64,000 bases of DNA from the NCBI GenBank assembly GCA_963828625.1, contig CAWHEX010000002.1, positions 620,001 through 684,000 of the forward strand, written 5' to 3'. Numbering within the stretch: position 1 is the first letter of the stretch; each line of letters starts with the position of its first letter. Made by a program: the position numbers and the translations under genes. Below are positions 37,301-47,423 of this stretch, piece by piece. The notes below the pieces were generated by a model that saw nothing but the letters and a program-made list of their open reading frames with translations, did no database searches and was not told the DNA's origin. The stretch is from PALSA-894 sp963828625. Lineage in GTDB: Bacteria > Pseudomonadota > Alphaproteobacteria > Rhizobiales > Xanthobacteraceae.

Positions 37301-38175
37301 ACCTAACCATCGTTAGCTGCAGCCAAGCCGACTGGGATCTGGTTACATCGCTTGCAGAACAGCCGGTCGCTCGACTTGGCGATTTTGTAACATTCTTTCA
37401 GGGCGAGGTGAACCAGACCGTCGCGACCTCGCGGGGCTTGCTCACGGAGAGCGGTCGCGGCCCGCTCGTGACACGGGGCGCGAACATCTCCATGTACCAA
37501 CTCCGCGAGGCTTCCCAGGGGGAGGACATCTATCTTGATGTAGCAGCCTTCTTGGAAGGGAAGTCACGGGAGACAAAGGCCTTCCACCATACCTTCGAGC
37601 GCGTTGGATTGCAGGAGAGCAGCCCACAGAATAATTTCCGCAGAATCATTGCCTGTCGAATTCCAAGCGGTAAGTTCTGTAATCACAAAATAAATTACAC
37701 GACCAGCAAGCACGCCAAATTGCCACTCGAGTTGATACTCTTCATTTTGAACAGTAGCTTCGCGGACTGGTATTTTCGTCTCGGCAGCACAAACGCGGCG
37801 GTCAGCCATTATCAGCTTACGAACATCCCCTGCCCGTCCTTCAGTCCTCAGGCTGAAGGGGCAGAGGCCAAGCTAACTAAAGATATCAAGAGGCTACTTG
37901 AGACGAGGCATCTTGCGGACGTCGAAGCAGAATGTGTCAACCTCGCTAAAAGGGAGGGAGGCTGGGCAGTTCTGGTACAGGCAATCGTCGCCATCGTTCG
38001 CTTTATCGAACGAGAGGAACAGCAGCGCGGTCTAATTGTACGCTCGCAGCGGTCACATCTGGCCGAGGATGCCGAGAAATGTCAGGTAATTCTAGACAAG
38101 CTAATGCTGATTCTCTTGGGTATCGGAGACCAGAACCACGAATTCATCAGGAATCGTCTTTCTCAAATGCTATGA
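34320..38175 (+). CDS. Type IIG-like restriction-modification enzyme (nuclease and methyltransferase in one chain), frameshifted
   Basis: The N-terminal part carries a PD-(D/E)xK-type nuclease pattern (REPDYALFL, then VVADAKAW) within the family context EEKFIQPAFEILGWHL and DYGILTNGRLWRL. The middle holds the adenine methyltransferase: motif I LDPAMGSGHFLIRACQ (near residue 590) and motif IV GNPPYDVLS (near 835). The C-terminal target-recognition half continues in another frame after a break near 37245 (ILNSNSIKVYDPENLTIVSC, GEVNQTVATSRGLL, INYTTSKHAKLPLELILFIL). The joined length is about 1,280 residues, usual for Eco57I/BREX PglX-like single-chain enzymes. Base composition is visibly lower in GC than its neighbours, consistent with transfer. 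No separate methylase, specificity gene or other defence gene adjoins it. Confidence 0.85.
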
Positions 38176-38192
38176 TGTGAATGAGAGCATGC

Positions 38193-38616
38193 TTACCTGA
38201 GTCTTCGCTGGGGGAAGATCGCGAGCTGTTCTTTCCATGCACATGGGAGCCGCTGCATCAGCGCGGCCAATGTAAGCTCTGCTGGATGGCTCCCTTCAAA
38301 GATCGAGTCCACAATATCCGGCGCTAGCAACGTAAGCCGCAACATCCTAGCCATGTAAGACTCATTAATACTCTCAGCGCTGGCGATCTCCTTGATGGTG
38401 GCATGCGTGCCGTTCTCTAGCATGTCTCGCCATCGAAATGCTCTCGCGATAGCCTTGACCATCGCATTGTCGACCTGCTGGCAGAACAGACGCGCACGTC
38501 TCGCCAACTGTGCCGTCCGGCGCCAGCACGACCTTCCTCCCTCCGCGCTTCCGTATCGAAATCGGCACCCGCACCGTGATGGTGCGGCCGTCGCTCTTGA
38601 TCTTCGGCTTTGCCAT
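38193..38616 (-). CDS. Recombinase-linked HTH protein, frameshifted
   Basis: It starts MAKPKIKSDGRTITVRVPIS then KRGGRKVVLAPDGT. After a base lost near 38505 it continues ARRARLFCQQVDNAMVKAIA, with a helix-turn-helix-like segment ATIKEIASAESINESYMARM and LLAPDIVDSIFEG. Small proteins of this pattern sit directly after serine recombinases in many alphaproteobacterial prophages and islands. Its ATG overlaps the recombinase stop (TGATG). It is probably a DNA-binding partner or regulator of recombination. Confidence 0.72.
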
Positions 38617-39933
38617 CACGCTGCCTTTCGCTCGGGCCTGACCGCGTCCAGCTCTGCCGTCAGGTTGGACAGCCCTTCGGTCCGCAGCCGGATGTCGACG
38701 CCGTCCGGGCTGACATCGACGCGCTCGACGAGCAGCTGGATGATGCGCGCCTGCTCGGCCGGGAACAGCTCGTTCCAGACCGGGTCGAGCCGCTGCAGCG
38801 CCTCGCGCACCTCGGCCTCGGTGAGCCCGGCGATGAGGCGCTTCCCGGCGCGCCACGTGCGGACGATGATCTCGGGGGCGCGCAGCAGGCCGCGGACCTG
38901 GTCGACGACCGCGGCCTCGATCTCGGCGGCCGGCACGCGGCGGACCGTGCAGGCGGCGGCGTCGTGCTTCAGCAGATCGGTGGCGACGTAGTAGCGGTAG
39001 AGCCGCCCGCCCTTGCGGGTGTGCGTCGGCGTCATGGCGCAGCCGGTCGGTCCGAAGATCAGGCCCTTCAGCAGCGCCGGCGTCTGTGCGCGGGTGTTGG
39101 CGGCGCGCTTGCGCGGAGTTGCTCGCGCAGGATGGCGTGCACCTTGTCCCAGAGCGCGCGCGGGACGATCGCCTCGTGCTCGCCCGGATACGCGGTGCCC
39201 TTGTGGACCGCCTCGCCGAGATAGACCCGGTTGCTGAGCAGCTGTGTAGAGGTAGCCCTTGTCGACCAGCTTCCCGAGCTTGCTTGCGGACGCCCTCCTC
39301 CCTGAGCTGCGCGGACCAGCATGGTGACCGAGCCGGTCTTCGACGAACCGCTCGAAGATCGTCCGGACGGTCTTCGGCCTCGGCCTCGTTGATGACCAGC
39401 TTGCGGTCCTTGACGTCGTAGCCGAGCGGCACGAAGCCGCCCATCCACATGCCCTTGCGGCGGGAGGCGGCGATCTTGTCGCGGATGCGCTCGCCGATCA
39501 CCTCGCGCTCGAACTGGGCGAAGGAGAGCAGGATGTTCAGCGTCAGCCGCCCCATCGAGGTGGTGGTGTTGAACGACTGGGTGACGCAGACGAAGGTGAC
39601 CTGGTTGCGGTCGAACACCTCGACCAGCTTGGCGAAGTCCATCAGCGAGCGGCTGAGCCGGTCGATCTTGTAGACCACCACCACATCGACCCGGTGCGCC
39701 TCGATGTCGGCGAGCAGCCGCTTCAGCGCGGGGCGCTCCAGGGTGCCGCCGGAGACGCCGCCATCGTCATAGCGGTCGGGGACCAGCACCCAGCCCTCGG
39801 CCGTCTGGCTGGCGATGTAGGCCTCGCAGGCCTCGCGCTGGGCATCGAGGCGAGTTGAACTCCTGCTCCAGCCCCTCCTCGGTCGATTTGCGGGTGTAGA
39901 CCGCGCAGCGCAGTTTGCGGACGACCGGCTTCT

Positions 39934-39937
<4 letters not shown>
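38616..39937 (-). CDS. Large serine recombinase (resolvase/invertase family), multiply frameshifted
   Basis: The N-terminus starts at ATG 39937: VVRKLRCAVYTRKSTEEGLE, with the catalytic region of large serine recombinases. It continues across a break near 39850 as LVPDRYDDGGVSGGTLERPA, VVVYKIDRLSRSLMDF, FNTTTSMGRLTLNILLSFAQ and FEREVIGERIRDKI. Several more shifts between about 39400 and 39090 separate the recombinase domain (LLSNRVYLGEAVHKGTAYPG) and the zinc-ribbon/coiled-coil tail (YYVATDLLKHDAA to the stop at 38616). The total is about 440 residues. At least four indels make the present sequence inactive unless they are errors. It catalyses integration or excision of the island. Confidence 0.82.
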
Positions 39938-40376
<439 letters not shown>

Positions 40377-40380
<4 letters not shown>

Positions 40381-40550
40381 CTCTCGCCTCCATCCGTGAG
40401 GACGTTGGCAGGACCGCTCTGGGCGGCGGCACAGTCCAGCGAACTTTCTCCGAAGTCGGCAGGTAAAGCGCTTGACTGTCGGGCGCGGAGCCGACTTAGG
40501 CCGGCCGCGAGGATCTGGGCGATTTCGGAGAGACGTTCATGGGTACTCAT
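40377..40550 (-). CDS. Small protein heading the recombinase module
   Basis: 57 residues: MSTHERLSEIAQILAAGLSR, LRARQSSALPADFGESSLDC. An amphipathic N-terminal helix is followed by a polar tail. The stop overlaps the TTG start of the DUF2924 gene. Similar short proteins precede DUF2924/recombinase pairs in related genomes (from memory, not checked). Confidence 0.65.
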
Positions 40551-40843
40551 CGATGTCGGGTGCGCGCCATTTTGGCTGGCCGGCCGAGATCGGGAGGAGA
40601 ACGCGGTTGAGTGCATCTGTGCGCGCCGGCCTAGCGTGATTTCAACCAGGCTGACCGCGAAGAGCGCGAGAATCCAGTTGTTTGTTACCAACCTCGAAAC
40701 CCGAGGTGTTCAGTCGTAGACGGCGCGCGACAAACGAAGATGCTGCTTGTGCACATTTGTAATCCCGACATTCGCTGCGGCGCGGTTATGGGCGATAGGA
40801 TTGTGCGTGATTCGGCCTGTCCTTCGCGTAGGTCGGACCTTTC

Positions 40844-41668
40844 GTGAGCCCAAGCATCATGTCGGCAGGCGCCTCAACTGCTACCCGCTTTGGCGGCCTA
40901 GGCCTCGTGGAGGCTTTCAGGAAGCTCGTGTTCGAGGACGCGGAAATCATAACGCTCGGTGAAACTCTGAGTCGCCGAGACGAGCGTCACAGGGACGTCT
41001 TTCGACACGGCCAATACCCGGGTTGGTATGTCGACCATCGGTGGCCATTTGACGTCACTCCAGAAGACTTAGCGTTCAACTTTGTACGTCCTGTCGTTTT
41101 CTATGCTCCTGGTCCGCCGTTACCTGAGCCATCGAGCGAAGCGCTCAACGTTTCGGCGCTGATCGTTAGAAAGATGAAGGCCCTTCGGGAATGGCTGATA
41201 GCCGGAGACCTGGTCGCTTACGGTACCTATGAAAAGACCGGTACGTTCGACCCCATTCATCGGCTGCAATGGGCACGACGAGGGATCGCGATTAACGTCC
41301 AGAGCGGCGACTTCCTCCGGGAAGTCGACAACAAGATGGTCGTCCAGTGGACCGGTCTCGCACTCGAAGCGCCGCTCCGCGCATCGCAGGAACAAAATCG
41401 CGACGCGTTTCACGTGAACTCCACAGCATACGATGACGTACGACGAGACCGCGCCGCGCCTCACGCAGATACCCCAAAGCGGGCGACCCCTGCGCGCGCG
41501 AGCATTCTCCAAGCCGCAGCGTCGCTGTGGCCAGATGGGATTCCCGACGGCCTCCAAGTGAAGGTACGCGACCAAAGGATCATGGAATGGCAGCGTGAAC
41601 ACGGACTCACGGTTGCCAGTTCAAAATCAATTCAGCGTCACCTCGGATCGCTTTCACTGAGCGCGTAA
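40844..41668 (+). CDS. Hypothetical island protein (274 residues)
   Basis: I do not recognise the family. The protein is soluble and hydrophilic. About residues 60-120 contain VDHRWPFDVTPEDLAFNFVR, and the C-terminal 70 residues (ARASILQAAASLWPDGIPDG, KSIQRHLGSL) look like a helix-turn-helix segment. It is divergent from the recombinase module, separated by about 290 bp. A role in phage or island regulation is possible but unproven. Confidence 0.5.
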   Translation: MSPSIMSAGASTATRFGGLGLVEAFRKLVFEDAEIITLGETLSRRDERHRDVFRHGQYPGWYVDHRWPFDVTPEDLAFNFVRPVVFYAPGPPLPEPSSEALNVSALIVRKMKALREWLIAGDLVAYGTYEKTGTFDPIHRLQWARRGIAINVQSGDFLREVDNKMVVQWTGLALEAPLRASQEQNRDAFHVNSTAYDDVRRDRAAPHADTPKRATPARASILQAAASLWPDGIPDGLQVKVRDQRIMEWQREHGLTVASSKSIQRHLGSLSLSA

Positions 41669-41749
41669 TGACCTCCTTTGTCCGCATCTGACCCCAATTG
41701 TCTGATGCGTCTTTGAACTTAAGCACGGTATGCAGCGGCATCGTATGCG

Positions 41750-42004
41750 ATGCGAGCCCGTGCGATGCACGACCTGAGATCGTCAAAGGACACCGACGCC
41801 CTACTAGTCGAGATCCACGCGGCCGAGCTGCTTGGGCTCTCGACCCGAACGCTCCAGGCATGGCGCTCGACGAACCGCGGGCCGGCATTCGTTCGCGCCG
41901 GTCGAGCAATCCGATACCGGCGCCGTGATCTCCTCGCCTGGATCGAGACCAACACGATTCGCACCGGTCGCGACTCCTCGGAGCGCAAACCCGATGCGCG
42001 CTAG
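41750..42004 (+). CDS. Excisionase/AlpA-like helix-turn-helix protein
   Basis: 84 residues with an excisionase-type winged helix: EIHAAELLGLSTRTLQAWRS, GPAFVRAGRAIRYRRRDLLA, WIE. In mobile elements such proteins bend DNA for excision or regulate the integrase. It lies with the phage-type genes downstream of the recombinase module. ATG 41765 is an alternative start. Confidence 0.78.
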   Translation: MRARAMHDLRSSKDTDALLVEIHAAELLGLSTRTLQAWRSTNRGPAFVRAGRAIRYRRRDLLAWIETNTIRTGRDSSERKPDAR

Positions 42005-42154
42005 CTGGTCACGTGACCCAGGCCCGAACCGTTATCAACACGACATTTGCACGATCAGCTACGTTCCTCTGCGGCCATATGCGAACCGCGCGAAATGCGT
42101 CTTGCGGTTCAGACCCGGCATTCGCGTCATTGACGGCACCTCGGAGGAACCGTC

Positions 42155-42895
42155 ATGCGGGTAAAGCCGATCGACACGCTGCTCGCACTCAAAGTGCTGA
42201 GCTACGCTGCTGGGTTGACGGCGAACGCCCGCGCCGTCGGTGCGCTTCTGATCGACCGGTACAATCGGAAAACCGGTCAATGCGATCCCGGACTGGAAAG
42301 CATTGCGACCCACGTCGGCGTCAATGTTCGCACCGTGATGCGATCCGTACGGCAGCTTGAGACCGTCGGCCTGCTCCGCAAGTTGCGCCATGGCGGCAAC
42401 AGCAATCGGAACCAGTACGAGCCAAATTGGCAGCGGTTCCGCGAACTCGAATCGGAGTGGCGTGGTCGCTTGCGCTCGCGGCGGTCTTCTGCGCGCCCGG
42501 AATTGTCACCTTCTACCGGGCAAGCCTGTCACCTTCAGGGTGACAAGGCTGTCACCCAAACCTACCCAATAAACCTAAAAACAATGCAACTCTTCTCGGG
42601 GAGTCGGCCGAACGAAGCAGGGGGAAAGGCTCGACCTTCGACTCGTGCGATGATCGCGATCACCCCCAGATCGCGCGACGCTGCCGAAGCGGAAGCCGAG
42701 CGACGCTGGACCCGCGCGTTGCACGAGTCCTTCGCTTCCAAGCCGTTTTCCTACGGTGACATCGTCGCCGCCATCACGTCTGAGATCCAGATCGCCGCAA
42801 CGTCCGCAGAGCTGAAGCAGCGTGGCGCAGGCTTCGCGTACATCCTGCGACGCCTCAAGCTTGGGCCCGACCCTCGCGGCCGTGAGGGACCATGA
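42155..42895 (+). CDS. Helix-turn-helix replication/regulatory protein of the island
   Basis: A 246-residue protein. The N-terminal HTH matches phage or plasmid replication initiators (CDPGLESIATHVGVNVRTVM, RSVRQLETVGLLRKL, about residues 45-90) and is followed by a basic linker and a C-terminal helical part (YGDIVAAITSEIQIAATSAE, AYILRRLKLG). No partner helicase loader follows. The ATG at 42155 overlaps no other gene. DNA binding is well supported; replication itself is inference. Confidence 0.65.
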   Translation: MRVKPIDTLLALKVLSYAAGLTANARAVGALLIDRYNRKTGQCDPGLESIATHVGVNVRTVMRSVRQLETVGLLRKLRHGGNSNRNQYEPNWQRFRELESEWRGRLRSRRSSARPELSPSTGQACHLQGDKAVTQTYPINLKTMQLFSGSRPNEAGGKARPSTRAMIAITPRSRDAAEAEAERRWTRALHESFASKPFSYGDIVAAITSEIQIAATSAELKQRGAGFAYILRRLKLGPDPRGREGP

Positions 42896-42898
42896 CAT

Positions 42899-43642
42899 GG
42901 GGGGCATCCAATCTCTGGCAGCATCGGGTCGCGGGACCGCATTGGGCCTTCGCAGCCAACTTGTCGAAATCAAATACAAAAGCCCATTGCGCGATGCGTT
43001 CGCGTGTCGTGGCGCGCCGGGCCGCAGCAATTGCGACGGCATGGTGTCCAAAATGATTCTCCGTGACTCGTTTGAGAAGAAGTTTGGCAACCCACCCGAG
43101 CCTGCCGGCAACGGTGGCAGCATTGCGACGAAATGGAATCGTTTGGAATCGCTTCGAACGCTTCTGCTTCCGTCTCGAGGCGCGGCGCGCAGGCACACCT
43201 CGTCATCAGATCGCAACGCCGGCAGTACCGGGGGGCATCAAATCCTTGGAGGCTCCTGGGGTCGTTACCGCATCGGGCTCACCCAGAGATTTTCCGGCCT
43301 TTTCTCCGCCAGGAATTTCCGAGGGGGCGGGGGGCATCAAATCTCTGGGGCCTTCGGGGTCGCGTAACCGCGTGGGTCTCACGCGCAGATTTTTTTTGCT
43401 GGAGCAAAACATTTGAATACTTTTCTCGAAATCAAACATTCAAACGCACGCGACCGCGCGCTCGAGGCGGCAGCGTCAACGATCACAAGGACTTGGCCGG
43501 CGCGTCTGCCAGCGGACGGCGAGGCAACAAGCGCGACTGCTCTATTTATTTTCTGCGAGCAGGATCGGCCCCCGGGGGCGGGTCAAATCTCTACGACCTT
43601 TCGATCGCGGGACCGGTGGGGCCGCAACGCACATTTTTCCGC
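42899..43642. repeat. Four related direct-repeat units in phage-region non-coding DNA
   Basis: Units begin at 42899, 43229, 43329 and 43574. The shared pattern is GGGGGGCATCAAATCTCTGG, then a CTTCGGGGTCGxG-type block, ACCGC, GGGCCTCAC-like sequence and, in units 2-4, a CAGATTTTT-like T-rich end. Units 2 and 3 are adjacent; unit 3 ends in eight T. The whole 0.9 kb between the HTH gene and the methyltransferase has no convincing gene. Confidence 0.65.
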
Positions 43643-43789
43643 GAAATTCCGGAAGATTTTTTTTCGCGAGGCGCCCTCGCGTTCGCCGGCCAGCAGACTC
43701 AGCGTCTGCGCTCGGTACGCCGTGCTCGGCGGTCGCGCGAAAAATTGCCGCGAAATTCAGGGTGGGGGGGTGGGTAGGAGCCGGATGAG

Positions 43790-45135
43790 ATGACCGAAGC
43801 AGCAGATTCCATTGCGCCAGACGGCGAGCCCCCTGCCCGGCCCCGGCTGGAGTACTGGCCGCTCGACCGGCTGGTCCCCTCGCCGCGCAACGCGCGCACC
43901 CACAGCGCCGCGCAGGTCGCCGAGATCGCCGGCAGCATCCGGGCCTTCGGATTCACAAATCCGATCTTGGCCGGCGACGATGGCGATGTCATCGCGGGTC
44001 ACGGGCGGCTTGCCGCCGCGCGGTCGCTGGGTTTGACCGAGGTGCCGGTGATCCCGCTCAGCGGGCTCACGGAGACGCAGCGGCGCCAACTGGTCCTCGC
44101 CGACAACCGCATCGCGCTGAACGCCGGCTGGGACCTCGAGATGCTCAATCTCGAACTCAAGGAGCTGTCGGTCATGGGCGCCGACCTGGAGGCGCTCGGC
44201 TTCACCGCGCAGGAGCTGGCCGCCGCGCTCAATCAGGGCGACGAAGGTCTCACCGACGAGGACGAAGTTCCGGAGGTCGCCGAAACCGCGGTGACGGTCG
44301 CGGGCGACATCTGGTGCCTGGGGGCGCACCGCGTCATCTGCGGCGACAGCACCGATGCCGGCACCGTCAAGGCGCTGCTCGGCGACGTGGTCCCCGGGCT
44401 GATGGTGACCGACCCGCCCTATGGCGTGGAGTACGACCCCGAATGGCGCAATCAGCGCGGCGATCAGCAATTCCGTCGCGCACCGGCAAGGTCCGCAACG
44501 ACGAGCGCGCCGACTGGGCGGAGGCTTGGGCGCTCTTTCCCGGCAACATCGCGTACGTGTGGCACGGCGCGCTTGCGCTCGATCCCGGTCGCCGAAAGCC
44601 TGGTCGAGGAAGGCTTCACCATCCGGGCGCAGATCATCTGGGCCAAGGAGCGCCTGGTGATCGGCCGCGGCGACTACCACTGGCAGCATGAGCCGTGCTG
44701 GTACGCGGTGCGCACCAAGGGCAATTGGACCGGCGACCGCAAGCAGACGACGCTTGGACCATCCCGAGCGGCGGCCAGGACACCGAGACCATCCACGGCA
44801 CGCAGAAGCCGGTCGAGTGCATGCGCCGGCCGATGCTGAACAACTCCAGCCCGGGCCAGGCCGTCTACGAGCCGTTCCTCGGCAGCGGCACCACGCTGAT
44901 CGCCGCGCAGACCTCGGGCCGTGTCTGCTTCGCGATCGAGCTCGACCCGCTCTACGTCGACGTCGCGATCAAGCGCTGGCAGGCGTTCACCGGCGAACAG
45001 GCCACGCTGCTCGCCGGTGGCCGCACCTTCGAGGCGGTCGCGGCGGAACGGCTGAGCGCACCAGACGTGACGTCGACGATGTGCGTCCCGACCGAGCCGC
45101 CCGCGCCCGATGGCCCGCCGGCGTCACGCCCATGA
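43790..45135 (+). CDS. DNA methyltransferase with N-terminal ParB-like domain, frameshifted
   Basis: The N-terminal ParB/Srx domain spans about residues 20-110 (LVPSPRNARTHSAAQVAEIA, GHGRLAAARSLGLTEVPVI). The methyltransferase core follows (ICGDSTDAGTVKALLGD, catalytic TDPPYGVEYDPEWRN, WAKERLVIGRGDYHWQHEPC) and, after a break near 44750, GTQKPVECMRRPMLNN, YEPFLGSGTTLIAA, FAIELDPLYVDVAIKRW. Two compensating breaks also lie between about 44465 and 44590. The joined length is about 445 residues. ParB-methylase fusions are typical of prophages and usually precede terminase genes, as here. It modifies adenine-N6 or cytosine-N4. Confidence 0.85.
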
Positions 45136-45194
45136 ATTCCGAGTTGTCCGCGTCCGCGCCAGCGATCTGGCGAGCCTCAACCAGGAGAACCGCG

Positions 45195-45680
45195 ATGCGC
45201 GGCCGCAGACCGATACCCACGAGGCTCAAGATGCTGACCGGCAATCCGGGCAAGCGCCCGCTGAACGGCGACGAGCCGAGGCCCGACGAAAACATCCCGG
45301 AGTGTCCGCCGGAGCTTGGTCCGACGGCGCGGGCCGAATGGGACCGGCTCGTCGGCGAACTCGCAGCGCTGCGCCTGCTCACCAATCTCGATCGCGCCGC
45401 GCTTGCCGCCTATTGCGGCGCCTACGCGCTCTGGGCCGAAGCGACAGTGCAGATCGAGAAATACGGCGCCATGATCAAGTCGCCAACCGGGTTTCCGATC
45501 CAGTCGCCCTACCTCGCTATCGCCAACCGGCAGGCCGAGATCATGATGCGCATCGCGTCGGAGTTCGGGTTCACGCCGGCAAGCCGAAGCAGGATTTCGG
45601 CTCCAGCCCAAGCACCCTCTTCTCTTTTCGACCTGTTCGATCCGCCAACCGATGGTCCTGCGGAGAAGCCATCAAACTGA
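45195..45680 (+). CDS. Phage terminase small subunit, P27 family
   Basis: 161 residues: MRGRRPIPTRLKMLTGNPGK, RPLNGDEPRP, CPPELGPTARAEWDRLVGEL, LTNLDRAALAAYCGAYALWA, YLAIANRQAEIMMRIASEFG, the P27 pattern. The ATG at 45195 has AGGAG nine bases upstream; an in-frame ATG at 45132 overlaps the methyltransferase stop. It would recognise phage DNA for packaging. No large terminase subunit or structural genes follow, so the prophage is a remnant. Confidence 0.85.
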   Translation: MRGRRPIPTRLKMLTGNPGKRPLNGDEPRPDENIPECPPELGPTARAEWDRLVGELAALRLLTNLDRAALAAYCGAYALWAEATVQIEKYGAMIKSPTGFPIQSPYLAIANRQAEIMMRIASEFGFTPASRSRISAPAQAPSSLFDLFDPPTDGPAEKPSN

Positions 45681-45950
45681 CCCGCAGCGGCAGTCTGTGA
45701 ATGTGCCCGCTAGTTCCATCACTTCACGAAGAGAGTGAGGTTCACATGTTTTCAGAGGAGAAGCCCTACATTTGATCGGGTGGCCCGCTGAATAGAACCG
45801 GCGACTCGGCTCACTGGCAAAGCTAAAGGGCTTCGGTTGCAAGATCGTCGCGGTACTCCGCGCACGATGTGTGCCAGCGGAGTGACTGAAAGTCCTCGCC
45901 AAAGCCGGACAACGCATCATAGAATCGGATGTGCCAGCGAAGAGGTAAGG

Positions 45951-46328
45951 ATGACGCGTGAGCCGATCCCGGCCGACATCCAGGATTTCATCGTTCGGCA
46001 TGTCGACTCGGTCACGCAGCTTGAGGCGTTGCTGCTGCTACGCGGCAATCCCGGGGAAACGTGGGACCTGTCAAGGACGGCGCGGCGACTCTACACGACC
46101 GAGCAGGAGGTAGCAGAGGTTCTGGCACTGCTCTGCGCTGACGGGCTGCTGAGCGTGAACAACGGCATCTACCGCTACGACTGCGCAACGCCTGAGGAGC
46201 GAAGCCTCGTTGACCGCCTTGCCGATATCTACTCCCGCCAGCTCATTCCGGTGACGAACATGATCCACGCAAAGCCGCGCCGCATTCGGCAGTTTGCCGA
46301 CGCCTTCAGGCTCAGAAAGGATCGATGA
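45951..46328 (+). CDS. Small winged-helix-like protein
   Basis: 125 residues with an AGAGGTAAGG site before the ATG. LEALLLLRGNPGETWDLSRT, ARRLYTTEQEVAEVLALLCA, DGLLSVNNGIYRYD resembles a MarR/IclR-like winged helix. It is followed at once by two DUF5985 membrane proteins (GTG start 1 bp after its stop), so it is probably part of their operon and might regulate or sense with them. Confidence 0.65.
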   Translation: MTREPIPADIQDFIVRHVDSVTQLEALLLLRGNPGETWDLSRTARRLYTTEQEVAEVLALLCADGLLSVNNGIYRYDCATPEERSLVDRLADIYSRQLIPVTNMIHAKPRRIRQFADAFRLRKDR

Positions 46329-46329
46329 C

Positions 46330-46587
46330 GTGGCAGCCATCATATATGGATTGTGTGCGCTGACTGCATTGATCTGCACCGTCCTGCTGTTACAGGCGTA
46401 TCGACGCAGCGCGTATCGCCTGCTGCTCTGGAGTGGCCTCTGCTTTGCGGGCCTGACAATCAACAATTTGCTACTGGTGCTGGACAAGATCGTGTTTCCG
46501 CTCGTCGATCTGTCCGTTTGGCGAACATCCGTCGCGCTCCTCGCGATGTGCACGCTGCTCTATGGTCTGATCTGGGATGCCGAATGA
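46330..46587 (+). CDS. DUF5985 family membrane protein
   Basis: 86 residues from GTG 46330 with three predicted transmembrane helices (IIYGLCALTALICTVLLLQA; LLLWSGLCFAGLTINNLLLV; TSVALLAMCTLLYGLIWDAE) and the family pattern YRRSAYRLLLWSGL. Unknown function; in other genomes DUF5985 genes occur in adjacent pairs, as here. Confidence 0.75.
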   Translation: MAAIIYGLCALTALICTVLLLQAYRRSAYRLLLWSGLCFAGLTINNLLLVLDKIVFPLVDLSVWRTSVALLAMCTLLYGLIWDAE

Positions 46588-46859
46588 GCAACAATCTTAA
46601 CGCCGTCCTGATGGGCGCCGTTGCCATGGCATCGTTCGTCGCCATGCTGTTCTTCCTGCGGTTCTGGCGTCAAACGCATGACAGCTTCTTCTTGCTATTC
46701 GCGCTTGCCTTTGGTGTCGACGCCGCAACGCGTTTCCTGCTCGGCCTCATGCATCTGTCGCAGGAGGCAGAACCTCTATTCTACGTCGCTCGCCTTTTGA
46801 CATTCGCTCTGATCATCGCGGCGATCATTCAGAAGAATCGTCCCGGCAGACGCGGCTGA
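46584..46859 (+). CDS. DUF5985 family membrane protein, second copy
   Basis: 91 residues; its ATG overlaps the stop of the first copy (ATGA). Three predicted helices (LMGAVAMASFVAMLFFLRFW; FFLLFALAFGVDAATRFLLG; RLLTFALIIAAIIQKN). The tight overlap implies a hetero-oligomer with the first copy. Function unknown. Confidence 0.75.
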   Translation: MSNNLNAVLMGAVAMASFVAMLFFLRFWRQTHDSFFLLFALAFGVDAATRFLLGLMHLSQEAEPLFYVARLLTFALIIAAIIQKNRPGRRG

Positions 46860-47169
46860 CCAAGTCAACTCTCATTGACTCCCCAAGGTTACATGGACGA
46901 ATTGTAAGGAAGCAAACCAGCCGAACGGTGATAGCGTGACCAGACCCGACGAATAAGAACAACAACTCGGGCCAGGGGGAGAAATGCATGAAGGCGCTCT
47001 ACGACGCTCGGCTTTGGGCTGGCCGTGGTCCCGTCGCTGCGTGGCGGCTCTAGCCCTTCTTCAGAAACCTCGGCTTGCCATCCAAGGTCATCATGCGGGT
47101 CGGCGCGTAGTCCTGCGATTGTCGCGTCGGCGTTATCTGGGTTTTGCCGGAACGTCCCCTCCGAGAGCG

Positions 47170-47409
47170 ATGTGCGAAAGCTTCAACATCGGGAAAGCCA
47201 TGGACCCTGTCGCTATCGCCCACCTTCGCGCTCGCTACCTGGACGCGGTCGCATCGGCCGAGATGTATCGCGGCGAAGCTCAGAACCACCTGCCTATGCG
47301 GGATTTCTACAACGCGCTCGCGGTGACCTATGAACGCTCGGCCCGTGAGATGAAGCTCATGCTCGATAAGGTTGAGCGGCTATCTGGCGCCTCCGAGGCG
47401 GCGGCGTAA
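47170..47409 (+). CDS. Small hypothetical protein
   Basis: 79 residues from ATG 47170 (or 47200, MDPVAIAHLRARYLDAV). A single helical region, ASAEMYRGEAQNHLPMRDFY then RSAREMKLMLDKVERL, suggests a coiled-coil-prone small soluble protein. The frame is open back to 46984, but that part is Arg-rich and looks non-coding. No family recognised. Confidence 0.5.
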   Translation: MCESFNIGKAMDPVAIAHLRARYLDAVASAEMYRGEAQNHLPMRDFYNALAVTYERSAREMKLMLDKVERLSGASEAAA

Positions 47410-47423
47410 ACTCACCTGCGCCT

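Noticed and set aside
42899..43642. CRISPR array
   Set aside because: Only four degenerate units with unequal spacing (100 to 330 bp) and no constant spacer length or cas genes.
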